Assembly: GCA_963770245.1 (NCBI GenBank)
Contig: CAVYOX010000010.1
Span: 613,468 to 677,467, forward strand
DNA: 64,000 bases
Reading direction: 5' to 3'
Source: PALSA-270 sp963770245
GTDB lineage: Bacteria > Acidobacteriota > Terriglobia > Terriglobales > Acidobacteriaceae
A program made the position numbers and the translations under genes. Positions 25,913 to 35,045 of the stretch are shown piece after piece. The notes below the pieces were generated by a model. It ran no database searches. It had not been told where the DNA came from and was given only the letters and a program-made list of their open reading frames with translations. Numbering within the stretch: the first letter of the stretch is position 1; every line of letters begins with the position of its first letter.

Positions 25913-26530
25913 ATGGCTTCCCTGCACCAGCTCGGCATCCTGCTCTCCGGACGCGGCTCAAACTTCGAGGCCATCGCCCGCAACGTGGCGGAGGGACTCA
26001 TCCCGAACGCTCGCATCGCCGTCGTCATCTCGAACCGGCCCGACGCCCTGGGCATCGAAACCGCCCGACGCTTGGGGCTGACCGCGGTCGTCATCCCCTC
26101 CCAGGGCAAGGAGCGCGAACTGCATGAGCGCGAAGTGCTGGGGGTGCTCGAACAGCATCAGGTCCGCCTGATCTGCCTGGCTGGATATATGCGCCTGCTT
26201 TCGCCCTGGTTCGTGCGTCAGTTCCCGCAGCGCATTCTGAACATCCACCCTTCGCTGTTGCCAGCCTTCCCCGGCTTGGGCGCGCAAGAGCAGGCGTTCG
26301 CCTATGGGGTCAAAGTTTCCGGCTGCACCGTGCATCTAGTCGATGAAGAACTCGACCACGGCCCGATCATCGTGCAAAAGACCGTTCCCGTGCTCGATTC
26401 CGATGACGAGCACAGCCTGGCCGCGCGAATTTTAGAGCAAGAGCACGTCGCGTATTCAGAAGCCATCCAGATCGTTCTCGAGCAGCCCGCAAGAGTCGTC
26501 GGCAGAAAGCTGATCAGGACTGCTTCCTGA
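25913..26530 (+). CDS. purN: Phosphoribosylglycinamide formyltransferase
   Basis: A 205-residue folate-dependent GAR transformylase of purine synthesis. Motifs: LLSGRGSNFEAI (phosphoribosyl binding), LAGYMRLLSPWFV, the catalytic Asn-His-Asp set in ILNIHPSLLPAFPG, VSGCTVHLVDEELDHGPIIVQ. The ATG has no clear ribosome binding site and lies about 15 bp after a TATTAT box, so the mRNA may have a very short leader. Other pur genes are not in the window. Confidence 0.94.
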   Translation: MASLHQLGILLSGRGSNFEAIARNVAEGLIPNARIAVVISNRPDALGIETARRLGLTAVVIPSQGKERELHEREVLGVLEQHQVRLICLAGYMRLLSPWFVRQFPQRILNIHPSLLPAFPGLGAQEQAFAYGVKVSGCTVHLVDEELDHGPIIVQKTVPVLDSDDEHSLAARILEQEHVAYSEAIQIVLEQPARVVGRKLIRTAS

Positions 26531-26633
26531 AGAAGCGTCAGGTTGCGCGAGGCGCCTGACGCACCGCCGAGCGAACGGGGTTCACTCGGTCGAGGACGCG
26601 AGCCGCGCTTGAATCTGCAATAATGCATGGGAA

Positions 26634-27857
26634 ATGCCTAACTTCGCTCCGGTTGACGAACAACTCACCTACATCAAGAAGGGCTCCTCCGAAATCATTC
26701 GCGAGAGCGAACTGCGCTCCAAGCTCGAAAAGTCCCGCGCTTCGGGCAAACCGCTGCGGGTCAAAGCCGGTTTTGACCCAACTGCGCCCGACCTGCATTT
26801 AGGCCATACTGTCCTGCTGCGCAAGCTGAAGCATTTTCAGGATCTCGGCCACACCGTCACCTTTCTGATCGGCGACTTCACGGCCATGATCGGCGACCCC
26901 ACCGGCCGTTCTGCCACCCGCCCGCCCTTGAGCTCAGAAGACATCATGCGCAATGCCAAAACCTACATGGCGCAGGTCTATAAGATTCTCAACCGCGCGA
27001 CCACCGAGACCCGCTTCAACAGTGAGTGGTTCGACAAGCTGAAGCCGGCGGAGTGGATTCGCCTGACCGCCAAGTTCACGGTCTCGCAGATGCTCGAGCG
27101 TGAGGATTTTCACAAACGTTTCCAGGACGAGAAACCGATCGCCATGCACGAGCTGTTGTACCCGCTGGCCCAGGGCTACGACTCGGTAGCGCTCCAGGCC
27201 GATGTCGAACTGGGCGGCACCGATCAAAAATTCAATTTGCTGGTCGGCCGTGAAATGCAACGCAGCTACGGCCAGGAGTCGCAGGTCGTGCTGACCGTGC
27301 CGATTCTCGAGGGCCTCGACGGCGTGCAAAAAATGTCGAAGTCCCTGGGCAACGCCATTGGCATCCAGGAACCGCCGCTTGAAATGTACGGCAAGCTCAT
27401 GTCCGTTTCCGACGAAATGATGTGGCGTTACTACGAACTGCTGAGCGATGTGCAGATGGCCGATATCGAAACCATGAAGCGCGAGTCCCATCCGATGGCG
27501 GCGAAAAAGGAGCTGGCGCGGACAATCGTGACCGACTTTCATTCCGCCGATGCGGCCACCCAGGCGGGAGAGGATTGGGCCAAGCAGTTTCAAAAAGGCG
27601 AGACTCCGGGAGAAGTGGAGGAAGTTTCCGTGCGTTTCGAGGACGTCGCCGCCAAGGAAGGTAACGGGGTGCGCGCGGATCGATTGCTCATGCAGGCGGG
27701 CCTGGCCGCCTCCGCCGCCGAAGCGAGCAGGAAGATCAAAGAGAAGGCGGTGCGGGTGAACGGAGAGCTGCTGATAGGGAACTCTATTCCCCTGCCCCCC
27801 GGCCAGCCGGTGACCATTCAGCTCGGACGCAAGATCAAGAAGATCACTATCACCTGA
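26634..27857 (+). CDS. tyrS: Tyrosyl-tRNA synthetase
   Basis: A 407-residue class I synthetase charging tRNA-Tyr. The HIGH motif is in DLHLGHTVLLRKLKHFQ, KMSKS in VQKMSKSLGNAI, and the ELGGTDQKFNLLVGR block binds substrate. A C-terminal S4 RNA-binding domain ends in PPGQPVTIQLGRKIKKI. The architecture fits the TyrZ-like long subgroup. The gene follows purN after about 100 bp. Confidence 0.95.
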   Translation: MPNFAPVDEQLTYIKKGSSEIIRESELRSKLEKSRASGKPLRVKAGFDPTAPDLHLGHTVLLRKLKHFQDLGHTVTFLIGDFTAMIGDPTGRSATRPPLSSEDIMRNAKTYMAQVYKILNRATTETRFNSEWFDKLKPAEWIRLTAKFTVSQMLEREDFHKRFQDEKPIAMHELLYPLAQGYDSVALQADVELGGTDQKFNLLVGREMQRSYGQESQVVLTVPILEGLDGVQKMSKSLGNAIGIQEPPLEMYGKLMSVSDEMMWRYYELLSDVQMADIETMKRESHPMAAKKELARTIVTDFHSADAATQAGEDWAKQFQKGETPGEVEEVSVRFEDVAAKEGNGVRADRLLMQAGLAASAAEASRKIKEKAVRVNGELLIGNSIPLPPGQPVTIQLGRKIKKITIT

Positions 27858-27946
27858 AACCTGCGGTAGGAGGCGAGGATTGAGGTTCCCCGGAATTGCT
27901 CGCCCGAATCGGTTCCCGCACCTTTCGGCACCCATCATCGTTAGTT

Positions 27947-27988
27947 CCCCGGTCTGTTAACCTCGGTCTGCTACCTCGGTCTGCTAAT
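27947..27988. repeat. 13-15-bp tandem array before the lipid kinase gene
   Basis: CCCCGGTCTGTTAA, CCTCGGTCTGCTA and CCTCGGTCTGCTAAT in a row, then a looser copy. Immediately after, the start-codon region is itself duplicated: GTCGGCGAAAATG (ending 28007) and TTCGGCGAAATG (ending 28019). Confidence 0.8.
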
Positions 27989-28004
27989 CTTCGGGTCGGC
28001 GAAA

Positions 28005-28925
28005 ATGTTCGGCGAAATGCGTGCTGCCGCCATCCTCGGTCCGGGAGCTTCGCCCGGAGATCTCAGGACCTTCCAAAAGAATTCAACTGCCACCTGGCTC
28101 AGCGGCGTGCCTCTCAGCACGGGCGATGCGGACGCGGTTCTGATCTTTGGCGGAGACGGCACCGTGCACCGCTATCTGGGGGAACTGGTCGGGCTGCGAC
28201 TGCCCGTGCTGGTTGTGCCTTGTGGCAGCGGAAATGATTTTGCCCGCGCCCTCGGCCTCGGCAAGCTCCGCGATTCACTCTCTGCCTGGCGCAGATTCTT
28301 GGCCGATGGGAGCAATGTCCGGGCCATCGATCTGGGGGTCATCACACCGCTCGCGGGTCTTGAGGGAACTGGAGCGCCCGCGCCTGACCGGCACTACTTC
28401 TCAACCGTGGCGGGGATTGGCCTGGATAGCGAGGTGGCGCGGCGGGCGAATCGACTGCCGCGCTGGCTGCGGGGCAATGGCGGCTATGCGCTCTGCCTGC
28501 TGCCGGCGCTCCGCAACTACACGCCGGTTCGTGCCCGGATCACGGTCCGGGGCGGCAAGCCGGCGCAGGCCACCCCCCGGCGCGGCGCCCCCATTTTCCT
28601 TGCCGCCTTTGCCAACGCCCGAGCCTATGGCGGCGGCATGAAGATCGCGCCCAGGGCTCGCCTCGATGACGGCAAGCTGGACGTCTGCGTGATCCACGAC
28701 ATCGATAAGAGCAAGCTTTTCTGTCTGTTCCCGAGCGTCTATTTCGGGCGACACCTGCATATCGCTGAGGTCGAATACTTCCAGACCGAAAGCCTCGAAC
28801 TAGAAACCGAAGGCTCGCTCGAGGTCTATGCAGACGGGGAATACGTCTGCCGGACACCGGTCGAAGTGGGGGTGGCGCCGGAAGCCTTGCGGATCATCGC
28901 CCGGCCCCGGCGGACGACAGCTTAG
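28005..28925 (+). CDS. Diacylglycerol kinase catalytic domain lipid kinase
   Basis: A 306-residue YegS/DgkB-type lipid or sphingosine kinase-like protein. The nucleotide motif is VLIFGGDGTVHRYLGELV, followed by VVPCGSGNDFARALGLG, the GIGLDSEVARRAN block, FANARAYGGGMKIAP, DDGKLDV and a final YADGEYVCRTPVEV. The N-terminus is about 30 residues shorter than usual, so the start could be misplaced; ATG 28017 is a duplicate start context. The exact lipid substrate is unknown. Confidence 0.9.
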   Translation: MFGEMRAAAILGPGASPGDLRTFQKNSTATWLSGVPLSTGDADAVLIFGGDGTVHRYLGELVGLRLPVLVVPCGSGNDFARALGLGKLRDSLSAWRRFLADGSNVRAIDLGVITPLAGLEGTGAPAPDRHYFSTVAGIGLDSEVARRANRLPRWLRGNGGYALCLLPALRNYTPVRARITVRGGKPAQATPRRGAPIFLAAFANARAYGGGMKIAPRARLDDGKLDVCVIHDIDKSKLFCLFPSVYFGRHLHIAEVEYFQTESLELETEGSLEVYADGEYVCRTPVEVGVAPEALRIIARPRRTTA

Positions 28926-29043
28926 CTCGTCCCTCGCAACCTCAGCTTTTTTTCTGGCCGCGCTCCCGCGTCCTCGGGAGTCGAGAATCGGTCAAACCCT
29001 TCCCGGGCGCGGCCTCTCGGGCTCCGTGATCGGCCGACAAATG

Positions 29044-29070
29044 TGACAAAATCCTGACAATAAAATGACA
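29044..29070. promoter_or_regulatory. Three TGACA half-sites at exact 11-bp spacing (Pho-box-like)
   Basis: TGACA begins at 29044, 29055 and 29066 with AT-rich 6-bp spacers. On the minus strand this reads TGTCA-6-TGTCA-6-TGTCA, the layout of PhoB boxes. The orientation is opposite to the downstream gene at 29139, which weakens a simple activation model. Confidence 0.5.
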
Positions 29071-29138
29071 AGCCCGGCTCCCTGAACCGCTACGTTCCTA
29101 GGCTGGCGGCTTACGCCAACTCTAAGGAGATGCATCCC

Positions 29139-30284
29139 ATGAACACTTTTTCTCTCCCAAGGTCGCTAGGGCGGACCTTGATCGTTTCTCTCTGGTTGTC
29201 GACCTTTGCTTTTGCCCAGCACTACAACCAGGTCAACCTGGTGTCGGATCTCACGACCGTTGTGCCCGCAGCTACCCAGCCAACCGATGTACATCTGAAG
29301 AATCCCTGGGGGCTGGCGCGCAGTTCCTCGAGTCCGTGGTGGGTTTCAGACAATAACGATGGCAGCTCAGTGCTGTTTACCGGCGCCGGCGCGCTGATTC
29401 CGATCAACCCCAATGGAATTGTGGTGGTCCCGAACGCTCCGAGCCAACCCGCACCCGGAACTCCGACGGGCGTCGTATTCAACGGAAATAGCGGCGATTT
29501 TCTTCTGGTTCCGGGGAATTCCGCCAGCTCAGCGGCCTTCATTTTCGTCACCGAAGATGGCACCATTTCGGGCTGGAACCCGGGCATCAACCGGGCGAGT
29601 GCGGTGATCGTGCTCGACCATTCAGAAATTCCCGACGCAGCCAATGGAGCGGTCTACAAAGGCGCTACGATCAGCGAGTTCAAGGGCAAACCCTACCTCT
29701 ATGTGGCCAATTTCCGCTCCGGCAAAGTGGAAGTCTATGACACCAATTTCAAGCGCCTGGACCTTTCTGAAGAACGGTTTGACGATGACCGGATCCCGCG
29801 TGATTTTGCGCCCTTCAACGTGCAGGCGATTGGCAAGAACTTGTTTGTGACCTACGCCAAGCAGGACGCGGCGAAACATGACCCCGTGGGCGGTCCGGGC
29901 CTCGGCTACGTGGATGTCTTCAGCCCGGCCGGCAAGCTGCTCACCCGTTTGGATCATGGCGACTGGTTCAACGCCCCCTGGGGGGTGGCTCTGACGCCGG
30001 GCGAGTTCGGTGTATTCAGCCACACTCTGTTGGTCGGAAATTTCCGCAGCGGCTGGATTGCGGCCATCAACCCGATCACCGGCAGGTTCCAGGGATTTGT
30101 CAGAAATCCTGATAACTCCATCTTGACCATTGACGGCGTGTGGGCACTCAGCTTCGGCAACGGCTCAGGCGCTGGGCCCTCGACCACGCTGTATTTCACG
30201 GCCGGGATCAATGATGAAAACGATGGCCTGTTCGGAACCCTGACGCCGGTTGCGACCGAGCTGATGGAAGAACTTCAGCCGTAA
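29139..30284 (+). CDS. Exported TIGR03118 family protein
   Basis: A 381-residue secreted protein with a signal peptide (TLIVSLWLSTFAFAQ) and a mature part matching the TIGR03118 family by eye: KNPWGLARSSSSPWWVSDNNDG, ISGWNPGIN, YKGATISEFKGKPYLYVANFRSGKVEVYD and NAPWGVALTPGEFGVFSHTLLVGNFRSGWI. The repeats suggest a beta-propeller. Function is unknown. ATG 29139 has AAGGAG 9 nt upstream; the ATG at 29130 would sit on top of it. A terminator follows at 30373. Confidence 0.87.
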   Translation: MNTFSLPRSLGRTLIVSLWLSTFAFAQHYNQVNLVSDLTTVVPAATQPTDVHLKNPWGLARSSSSPWWVSDNNDGSSVLFTGAGALIPINPNGIVVVPNAPSQPAPGTPTGVVFNGNSGDFLLVPGNSASSAAFIFVTEDGTISGWNPGINRASAVIVLDHSEIPDAANGAVYKGATISEFKGKPYLYVANFRSGKVEVYDTNFKRLDLSEERFDDDRIPRDFAPFNVQAIGKNLFVTYAKQDAAKHDPVGGPGLGYVDVFSPAGKLLTRLDHGDWFNAPWGVALTPGEFGVFSHTLLVGNFRSGWIAAINPITGRFQGFVRNPDNSILTIDGVWALSFGNGSGAGPSTTLYFTAGINDENDGLFGTLTPVATELMEELQP

Positions 30285-30299
30285 GACAGAAAGCCAGAC

Positions 30300-30338
30300 G
30301 ACGGGAGCGATTACGACGCAAAGCGATTAGGACGTAAT
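30300..30338. repeat. 15-16-bp tandem duplication after the TIGR03118 gene
   Basis: GACGGGAGCGATTAC, GACGCAAAGCGATTAG and a partial GACGTAAT follow one another, just downstream of the stop codon. Confidence 0.75.
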
Positions 30339-30372
30339 AAAAAAAAAGACAGGCGACATGCCGCGGTGACTA

Positions 30373-30414
30373 GGCGGCGGAGAAGGGGGAAGCGCATCTC
30401 CGCCGCCTTTTTTT
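30373..30414 (+). terminator. Intrinsic terminator
   Basis: Stem GGCGGCGGAGA pairs with TCTCCGCCGCC around a 13-nt loop and is followed by seven T residues. It ends the TIGR03118 transcript before sppA. Confidence 0.9.
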
Positions 30415-30507
30415 GGGGGATGGACCGCTCGGTGAGCGAGAAGACCAGGCTGAACCGGTTCGAAACCCGGAACTTCCCCTCCTCGGGTGCTAAACTATGC
30501 CCTTAGT

Positions 30508-31422
30508 ATGGCTGACGAAAAGCGTTCCCGCGCCTGGCTGTGGATTCTGATTGGAGGAGGAGCCTTCTTCCTCTTTGTGCTGGCGGTATTTGCGCTGGTC
30601 TACGTGTCTTTGAATGCGGGCAGCGGGACTTCCCTGCGCGGCAGTTTCGGAGAAAAGATCGGGGTCGTCGATCTCGAAGGGGTCATCATTGACCCCACGA
30701 CGGTCGTGCCGCAGCTCAAGAAATTCGGGGATGACGACTCGATCAAAGCCATCATTCTGCGGGTGAACTCCCCGGGCGGGGGCGTGGCCGCTTCGGAAGA
30801 GATTTACCGCGAGGTCAAACGCATCCGGGATCAGAAGAAGAAGCGCATCGTAGCCTCGATTGGCACGGTGGGCGCAAGCGGCGCGTATTACATTTCCTCC
30901 GCCACCAACAAGATCTATGCCGACAATGGGAGCGTTGTGGGATCGATCGGGGTGATCGCCGAATGGGTCAACTACGGCGACCTCATGCGCTGGGCCAAGC
31001 TGAAGCAGGAAATTCTTACGGTCGGTGAATTCAAGGACACGGGCGACCCCACGCGGGATATGACGCCGGCCGAACGCGCCTACATGCAGTCGCTCATCGA
31101 CAACATGTACGGCCAGTTCGTGCAGGCGGTCGCCGATGGGCGGCACGCCAAAGTCCAGGACATTCGTTCGATCGCCAACGGCCAGGTATGGACCGGCCAG
31201 CAGGCGTTCTCGATGAAGCTGGTTGACCAATTGGGCGACTTTCAGGACGCGGTGGACGATACCGCCAAGGCGGTCAATATCAGCGGGGAGCCGGTGCTGG
31301 TGCATCCGGAAAAGGACCGCAAGACGGTGCTCGATTTACTATTCGGGGACGTTTCGGAATGGCTGCCCAGCCGGGAAAAACTGCTGGAACAGCATATGGG
31401 GTTCTATTATCTGTGGAAATAG
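30508..31422 (+). CDS. sppA: Signal peptide peptidase SppA
   Basis: A 304-residue single-domain SppA, a membrane serine protease degrading cleaved signal peptides. One N-terminal transmembrane helix (LWILIGGGAFFLFVLAVFALVYV) anchors an S49 domain: ILRVNSPGGGVAASEEIY, nucleophile Ser in TVGASGAYYIS (about residue 122) and general-base Lys in VGEFKDTGDPTR (about 175). ATG 30508 is chosen as the natural N-terminus; a GTG 21 nt upstream is possible. HU follows downstream on the same strand. Confidence 0.92.
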   Translation: MADEKRSRAWLWILIGGGAFFLFVLAVFALVYVSLNAGSGTSLRGSFGEKIGVVDLEGVIIDPTTVVPQLKKFGDDDSIKAIILRVNSPGGGVAASEEIYREVKRIRDQKKKRIVASIGTVGASGAYYISSATNKIYADNGSVVGSIGVIAEWVNYGDLMRWAKLKQEILTVGEFKDTGDPTRDMTPAERAYMQSLIDNMYGQFVQAVADGRHAKVQDIRSIANGQVWTGQQAFSMKLVDQLGDFQDAVDDTAKAVNISGEPVLVHPEKDRKTVLDLLFGDVSEWLPSREKLLEQHMGFYYLWK

Positions 31423-31589
31423 GGCAGGCTCAGACCCCCCCGGGCTGAGAAGGCCCTTGCGCACAACCCCTGAAATTTGAGAAGGTTATCTAAGCCCCCC
31501 GAGTGGTCCGGGGGGCCGGCCCGAGAATTCCGGCCCGAAAATAAAGACCACACCCATGATTGACGACTTTGGACGGAGCGAACCCACGT

Positions 31590-31919
31590 ATGACAAAAGC
31601 CGACCTGATCGATGAAGTTTCCCGGCTGGCGGAGCTGACGCGCAAAGATAGCGAAGTCATTGTAGAGACTATTTTTGACAGCGTCGTGCGCTCGCTGCGG
31701 GTGGGCGACAAGATTGAGATCCGCGGATTTGGCAGTTTCCGCACCCGCCAGCGCAAGCCGCGAGTTGGCCGCAATCCTAAGACGGGGGAACGAGTGGAAG
31801 TTCCTGCCAAGAAGATTCCTTTCTTCAAACCGAGCAAGGAATTGAAGGACTTGGTCAATACCGGAATGCCCGCGTCCACGCCGGCCGCGACCCCGGCCGC
31901 CCCGCCTCCCGCGCAGTAA
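31590..31919 (+). CDS. HU/IHF family DNA-binding protein
   Basis: A 109-residue nucleoid protein. The fold is complete: MTKADLIDEVSRLAELTRKDSEVIVETIFDSV dimer helices, beta arm GDKIEIRGFGSFRTRQRKPRVGRNPKTGERVEVPAKKIPFFKPSKELKDLV with the intercalating NPKTGE tip. A short Pro/Ala tail extends the C-terminus. GGAG is 11 nt before ATG 31590. Whether HU- or IHF-like is not decided. Confidence 0.94.
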   Translation: MTKADLIDEVSRLAELTRKDSEVIVETIFDSVVRSLRVGDKIEIRGFGSFRTRQRKPRVGRNPKTGERVEVPAKKIPFFKPSKELKDLVNTGMPASTPAATPAAPPPAQ

Positions 31920-32108
31920 AGCCGCGGCCCGGCCCAAGGTCGGAAGCAGCAGCCAGCAACACCGTTCGGGAAAGTACACCCGCAAAATAATATTCCTATT
32001 TCTTTGAGTAGTTGGGTGGGGCTCGCGGCTCGATCGGCCGGAGCCCGGGTCCGGGCGGCGGATGGATGCGTGGAGCGGCTTTTCCTGGCCCTCGGAGCAG
32101 TTGGTTTG

Positions 32109-32987
32109 CTAGCTCCTGATTCCGACGACCGCCATCATCCTTCCCGTGACTCCCTTCTCGGCGCGATAGGAGAACAACAGATCGGTTCGGCAGGAAGTAC
32201 AAAGCGGCGATTGAGCAATGTTTTTGGCCGGGACTCCCAAGGCCAGAAGCTGGCGCCGATTGGCTTCGACCAGATCCAGGAAAATCTTCTTGGGGAGTTC
32301 GCTGTGGCCGGGAGCGCGGGCGGTGAGAAATAACAGCGGATACTTCTCTCGAACCGGGTCCGATTCCTGGACTTCGTGGAACAACCGCTCGCCATAGGCA
32401 AACTGAGAGACAAACTGCTCGCGCACTTCGGGACCGACTTCATAGCAACAGTTGTGCACTCCCGGGCCAATCGCAGCCATGCAGTCACGCGCCCGAGTGC
32501 CGAACTGAAGCCGCATTGCGCCCAGCCCCTTTTCGACAATGCGCGCGACCGTCCCGCGCCAGCCGGCGTGGAAAACGCCGACCGCGCGCTGCTTCCGGTC
32601 GACCACGATCACGGGCAGGCAATCGGCAGTCTGGATGGCCAGCAGGAGCCCGGGAGTGTCGGTAATGAAGCCATCGCCCACCAGCGGATGCTCCGCCACG
32701 GTGTTCACCCGGTGAATCAGAGCGGAGTGAATTTGGCGAAGGGTGATGAGCGGCCAGTACTCTTTCCCCTGCACCATGCCCAGCTCGCCGAGAAACGCCG
32801 CGCGGTTGCGCTCGACGGCGGAACGCGAATCGTGTTGGGTGAATCCGAGATTCAGCGCCCTCCCGGCGTAGGCGCGCGACGACCCGCCGAGCCGAGTGCT
32901 GAAACCATGCACCAACCACGGAATGCCGGCGAGAGAACTGGCGTCGAGGATCGCAACCTGATGTTTTCGAGAACGCGCACTGGGCAC
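32109..32987 (-). CDS. pgeF: Multicopper-oxidase-like laccase-domain protein, purine nucleoside phosphorylase YfiH/PgeF family
   Basis: A 292-residue member of the YfiH/LACC1 family, now regarded as purine nucleoside phosphorylase/adenosine deaminase, and linked in E. coli to peptidoglycan editing. Conserved blocks: VHGFSTRLGG, LRQIHSALIH (His), GDGFITDTPGLLLAIQTADCLPV, VGVFHAGWRGTVARIV, IGPGVHNCCYEVGPEV and SPLCTSCRTDLLFSYR. The zinc-site His/Cys set looks intact. It is the only gene on this strand between HU and the S10 peptidase. Confidence 0.92.
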   Translation of the reverse strand: MPSARSRKHQVAILDASSLAGIPWLVHGFSTRLGGSSRAYAGRALNLGFTQHDSRSAVERNRAAFLGELGMVQGKEYWPLITLRQIHSALIHRVNTVAEHPLVGDGFITDTPGLLLAIQTADCLPVIVVDRKQRAVGVFHAGWRGTVARIVEKGLGAMRLQFGTRARDCMAAIGPGVHNCCYEVGPEVREQFVSQFAYGERLFHEVQESDPVREKYPLLFLTARAPGHSELPKKIFLDLVEANRRQLLALGVPAKNIAQSPLCTSCRTDLLFSYRAEKGVTGRMMAVVGIRS

Positions 32988-33001
32988 CGACCTATTTTAG
33001 T

Positions 33002-33095
33002 GGATCGACTAGGAACGGATCGACTAGGACATGGATTGACTAGGACAATGGATCGCCTGGCACGCGGATTGACCAGGAGTCGATTGCCTGGGATC
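33002..33095. repeat. 15-17-bp degenerate tandem array, six units
   Basis: Units follow GGATYGACTAGGACNT: starts at 33002, 33017, 33033, 33050, 33066 and 33082, decaying to the right. The array lies in the divergent promoter gap between pgeF and the S10 peptidase. Confidence 0.85.
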
Positions 33096-33250
33096 GATCG
33101 ATGAAGGAATTCCGGGAGAAACCCGCGGCGTCAGGGTTTCGACCGCGGCCTGACGGTCGCCGCGTGCGATCCACGCTGTGGGATCGAGAGGATATAATGC
33201 GGCCCTGCCGGTTTTGTCCCGGGGGAAACCCCGCTCATGGAGGATTCAGA

Positions 33251-34915
33251 ATGAAATGTTTCTGGGGGATGCCGCTCGCGCTCATCGCAGTGCTTTCGAC
33301 CGGCGCCGGCGCGCAGCAGGCGGGTTCGGCGAACGACCAGCCCAATGCGAAAACCAAAAAGAACCAGCCAACGGCCGCGACCAAGGTGCCAGAGAATAGC
33401 CAGGAACCAGCGGCGAAGCCGGCGGCGCCGGCTGCGCCCGTCCCGGAGCACAAATCCGATGCAACCAAAGAGAGTCCCGAGGGCAAGGAAGATCACTACG
33501 ACGTCGCCGAAGTGCCTTCTGTCGTGACCCACCATCAGATCACAGTGGACGGCAAAGTGCTGCACTACACCGCCACCGCCGGGCGCCTTCCCATTCAGCG
33601 CGCCGACGGCAAAATCGAAGCAGAGATGTTTTTCGTCGCCTACACCCTGGACGGGCAAGACCCGAGCAAGCGTCCCTTGACCTTTGCCTTCAATGGCGGC
33701 CCGGGCGCAGCCTCGGTGTGGCTGCATATGGGAGCCCTGGGGCCGAAGCGTGTGACGCTCGAAGCGGACGGCTTCATGCCGCCGGCGCCCTACCGTTTCT
33801 CCGACAACCCTTACACGCTGCTCGACAAAAGCGATCTGGTATTTGCCGATGCCATCGGGACCGGATTCAGCCGTGCCGAGAACGCCGAGCTGCTCAAGAA
33901 ATTTTGGAGCGTCAAAGGCGATATCGAAGCCTTCGGCGAATTCATCCGTCTGTATCTGACCCGCAACGGACGCTGGAGTTCGCCGCTATTCCTGTTTGGC
34001 GAGAGCTACGGCACCACGCGCGCCGCGGGCGTCGCAGGCTACCTGGCGGACCACGGAATTGCCTTTAACGGCATTACCCTGCTCTCGACTGCCCTGAGCT
34101 TTCAGACGCTGGTCGACAACAAGAGCAACGACCTGCCCTACATCCTGCTGATCCCGTCCTTCACCATGATTGCGGGCTATCACCACAAACTGCCTGCCGA
34201 TCTCAACCAGGACGTCGGGAAAGCGCGGCAGGAGGCGGAGACGTGGGCGTCTCGCGAGTACGCCGAAGCCCTGGCCAAAGGAGACGGCCTGACTCCGGAG
34301 GAGCGCCAGAAGGTGATTCAGCAAATGGCGCGCTACACCGGACTCAGCCCCGAGGTCATCGATGAGGCCAATCTGCGCATCGATGTGTCCAAGTTCACCC
34401 TCTATCTTCTGCTCGATCAGAAGGTGCGAGTGGGGCGGCTCGATGGCCGCTTCACCGGGCCGCACCCAGACGGCGTGCTCGATACTCCGGAATATGATCC
34501 CACCGAGGCCGCCATCATTCCCCCCTACACCTCGGTGTTCAACAACTATGTGCGAACCGAGCTCGAGTACAAATCCGATGCCCGCTACGGCGTGCTCGAA
34601 GATCAGGTCGAGGAGAAGTGGGATTGGGGATCGGGCATCGCAGGTTTCCCGAATACCGCGACCGCGCTGCGCCAGGCGCTGGTTAAAAATCCCTACCTGA
34701 AGGTGCTGGTCATGGAGGGGTATTACGACCTGGCTACTCCCTACTATGCGGCGAATTACACCATCGACCACCTCGATTTGGGCGCGAAGTACCGCCAGAA
34801 CATCTCGACCGCAGCGTACGAGTCCGGTCATATGGCGTATCTGCCGATCGACAGCCTGAAGAAAATGAAGGCGGATGAAGCGAACTTCATCGCAAAGGCC
34901 TGGACGGGAGAATAG
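33251..34915 (+). CDS. Secreted serine carboxypeptidase-like peptidase (S10)
   Basis: A 554-residue exported enzyme. After a signal peptide (MPLALIAVLSTGAGAQQ) comes a Lys/Pro/Ala-rich linker, then the S10 fold: oxyanion-hole block LTFAFNGGPGAASVWLHMGALGP (about residue 145), nucleophile Ser in FLFGESYGTTRAAGV (about 250), Asp in MEGYYDLATPY and His in YESGHMAYLP (about 526). The usual C-terminal exopeptidase specificity is family knowledge. ATG 33251 has GGAGG 7 nt upstream. The downstream large gene follows on the same strand after 130 bp. Confidence 0.92.
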   Translation: MKCFWGMPLALIAVLSTGAGAQQAGSANDQPNAKTKKNQPTAATKVPENSQEPAAKPAAPAAPVPEHKSDATKESPEGKEDHYDVAEVPSVVTHHQITVDGKVLHYTATAGRLPIQRADGKIEAEMFFVAYTLDGQDPSKRPLTFAFNGGPGAASVWLHMGALGPKRVTLEADGFMPPAPYRFSDNPYTLLDKSDLVFADAIGTGFSRAENAELLKKFWSVKGDIEAFGEFIRLYLTRNGRWSSPLFLFGESYGTTRAAGVAGYLADHGIAFNGITLLSTALSFQTLVDNKSNDLPYILLIPSFTMIAGYHHKLPADLNQDVGKARQEAETWASREYAEALAKGDGLTPEERQKVIQQMARYTGLSPEVIDEANLRIDVSKFTLYLLLDQKVRVGRLDGRFTGPHPDGVLDTPEYDPTEAAIIPPYTSVFNNYVRTELEYKSDARYGVLEDQVEEKWDWGSGIAGFPNTATALRQALVKNPYLKVLVMEGYYDLATPYYAANYTIDHLDLGAKYRQNISTAAYESGHMAYLPIDSLKKMKADEANFIAKAWTGE

Positions 34916-35045
34916 CGCATTCGCGCTGGGCCCGGCCGCCATCGACCCAACTCCATTGGTAACCAGTCGAGAGCGAGGTTTCGCTTGCACCCAGCCGTCC
35001 GGATGGGATAATAACGGCGCACCATTCGGAATGGGTCGGGGAATT

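Noticed and set aside
31920..31975. SRP-RNA-like string GGTCGGAAGCAGCAGCC after the HU gene
   Set aside because: It resembles the conserved GGAAGGAAGCAGC core of 4.5S RNA only in part and lacks the symmetric hairpin around it, so no RNA gene is claimed.
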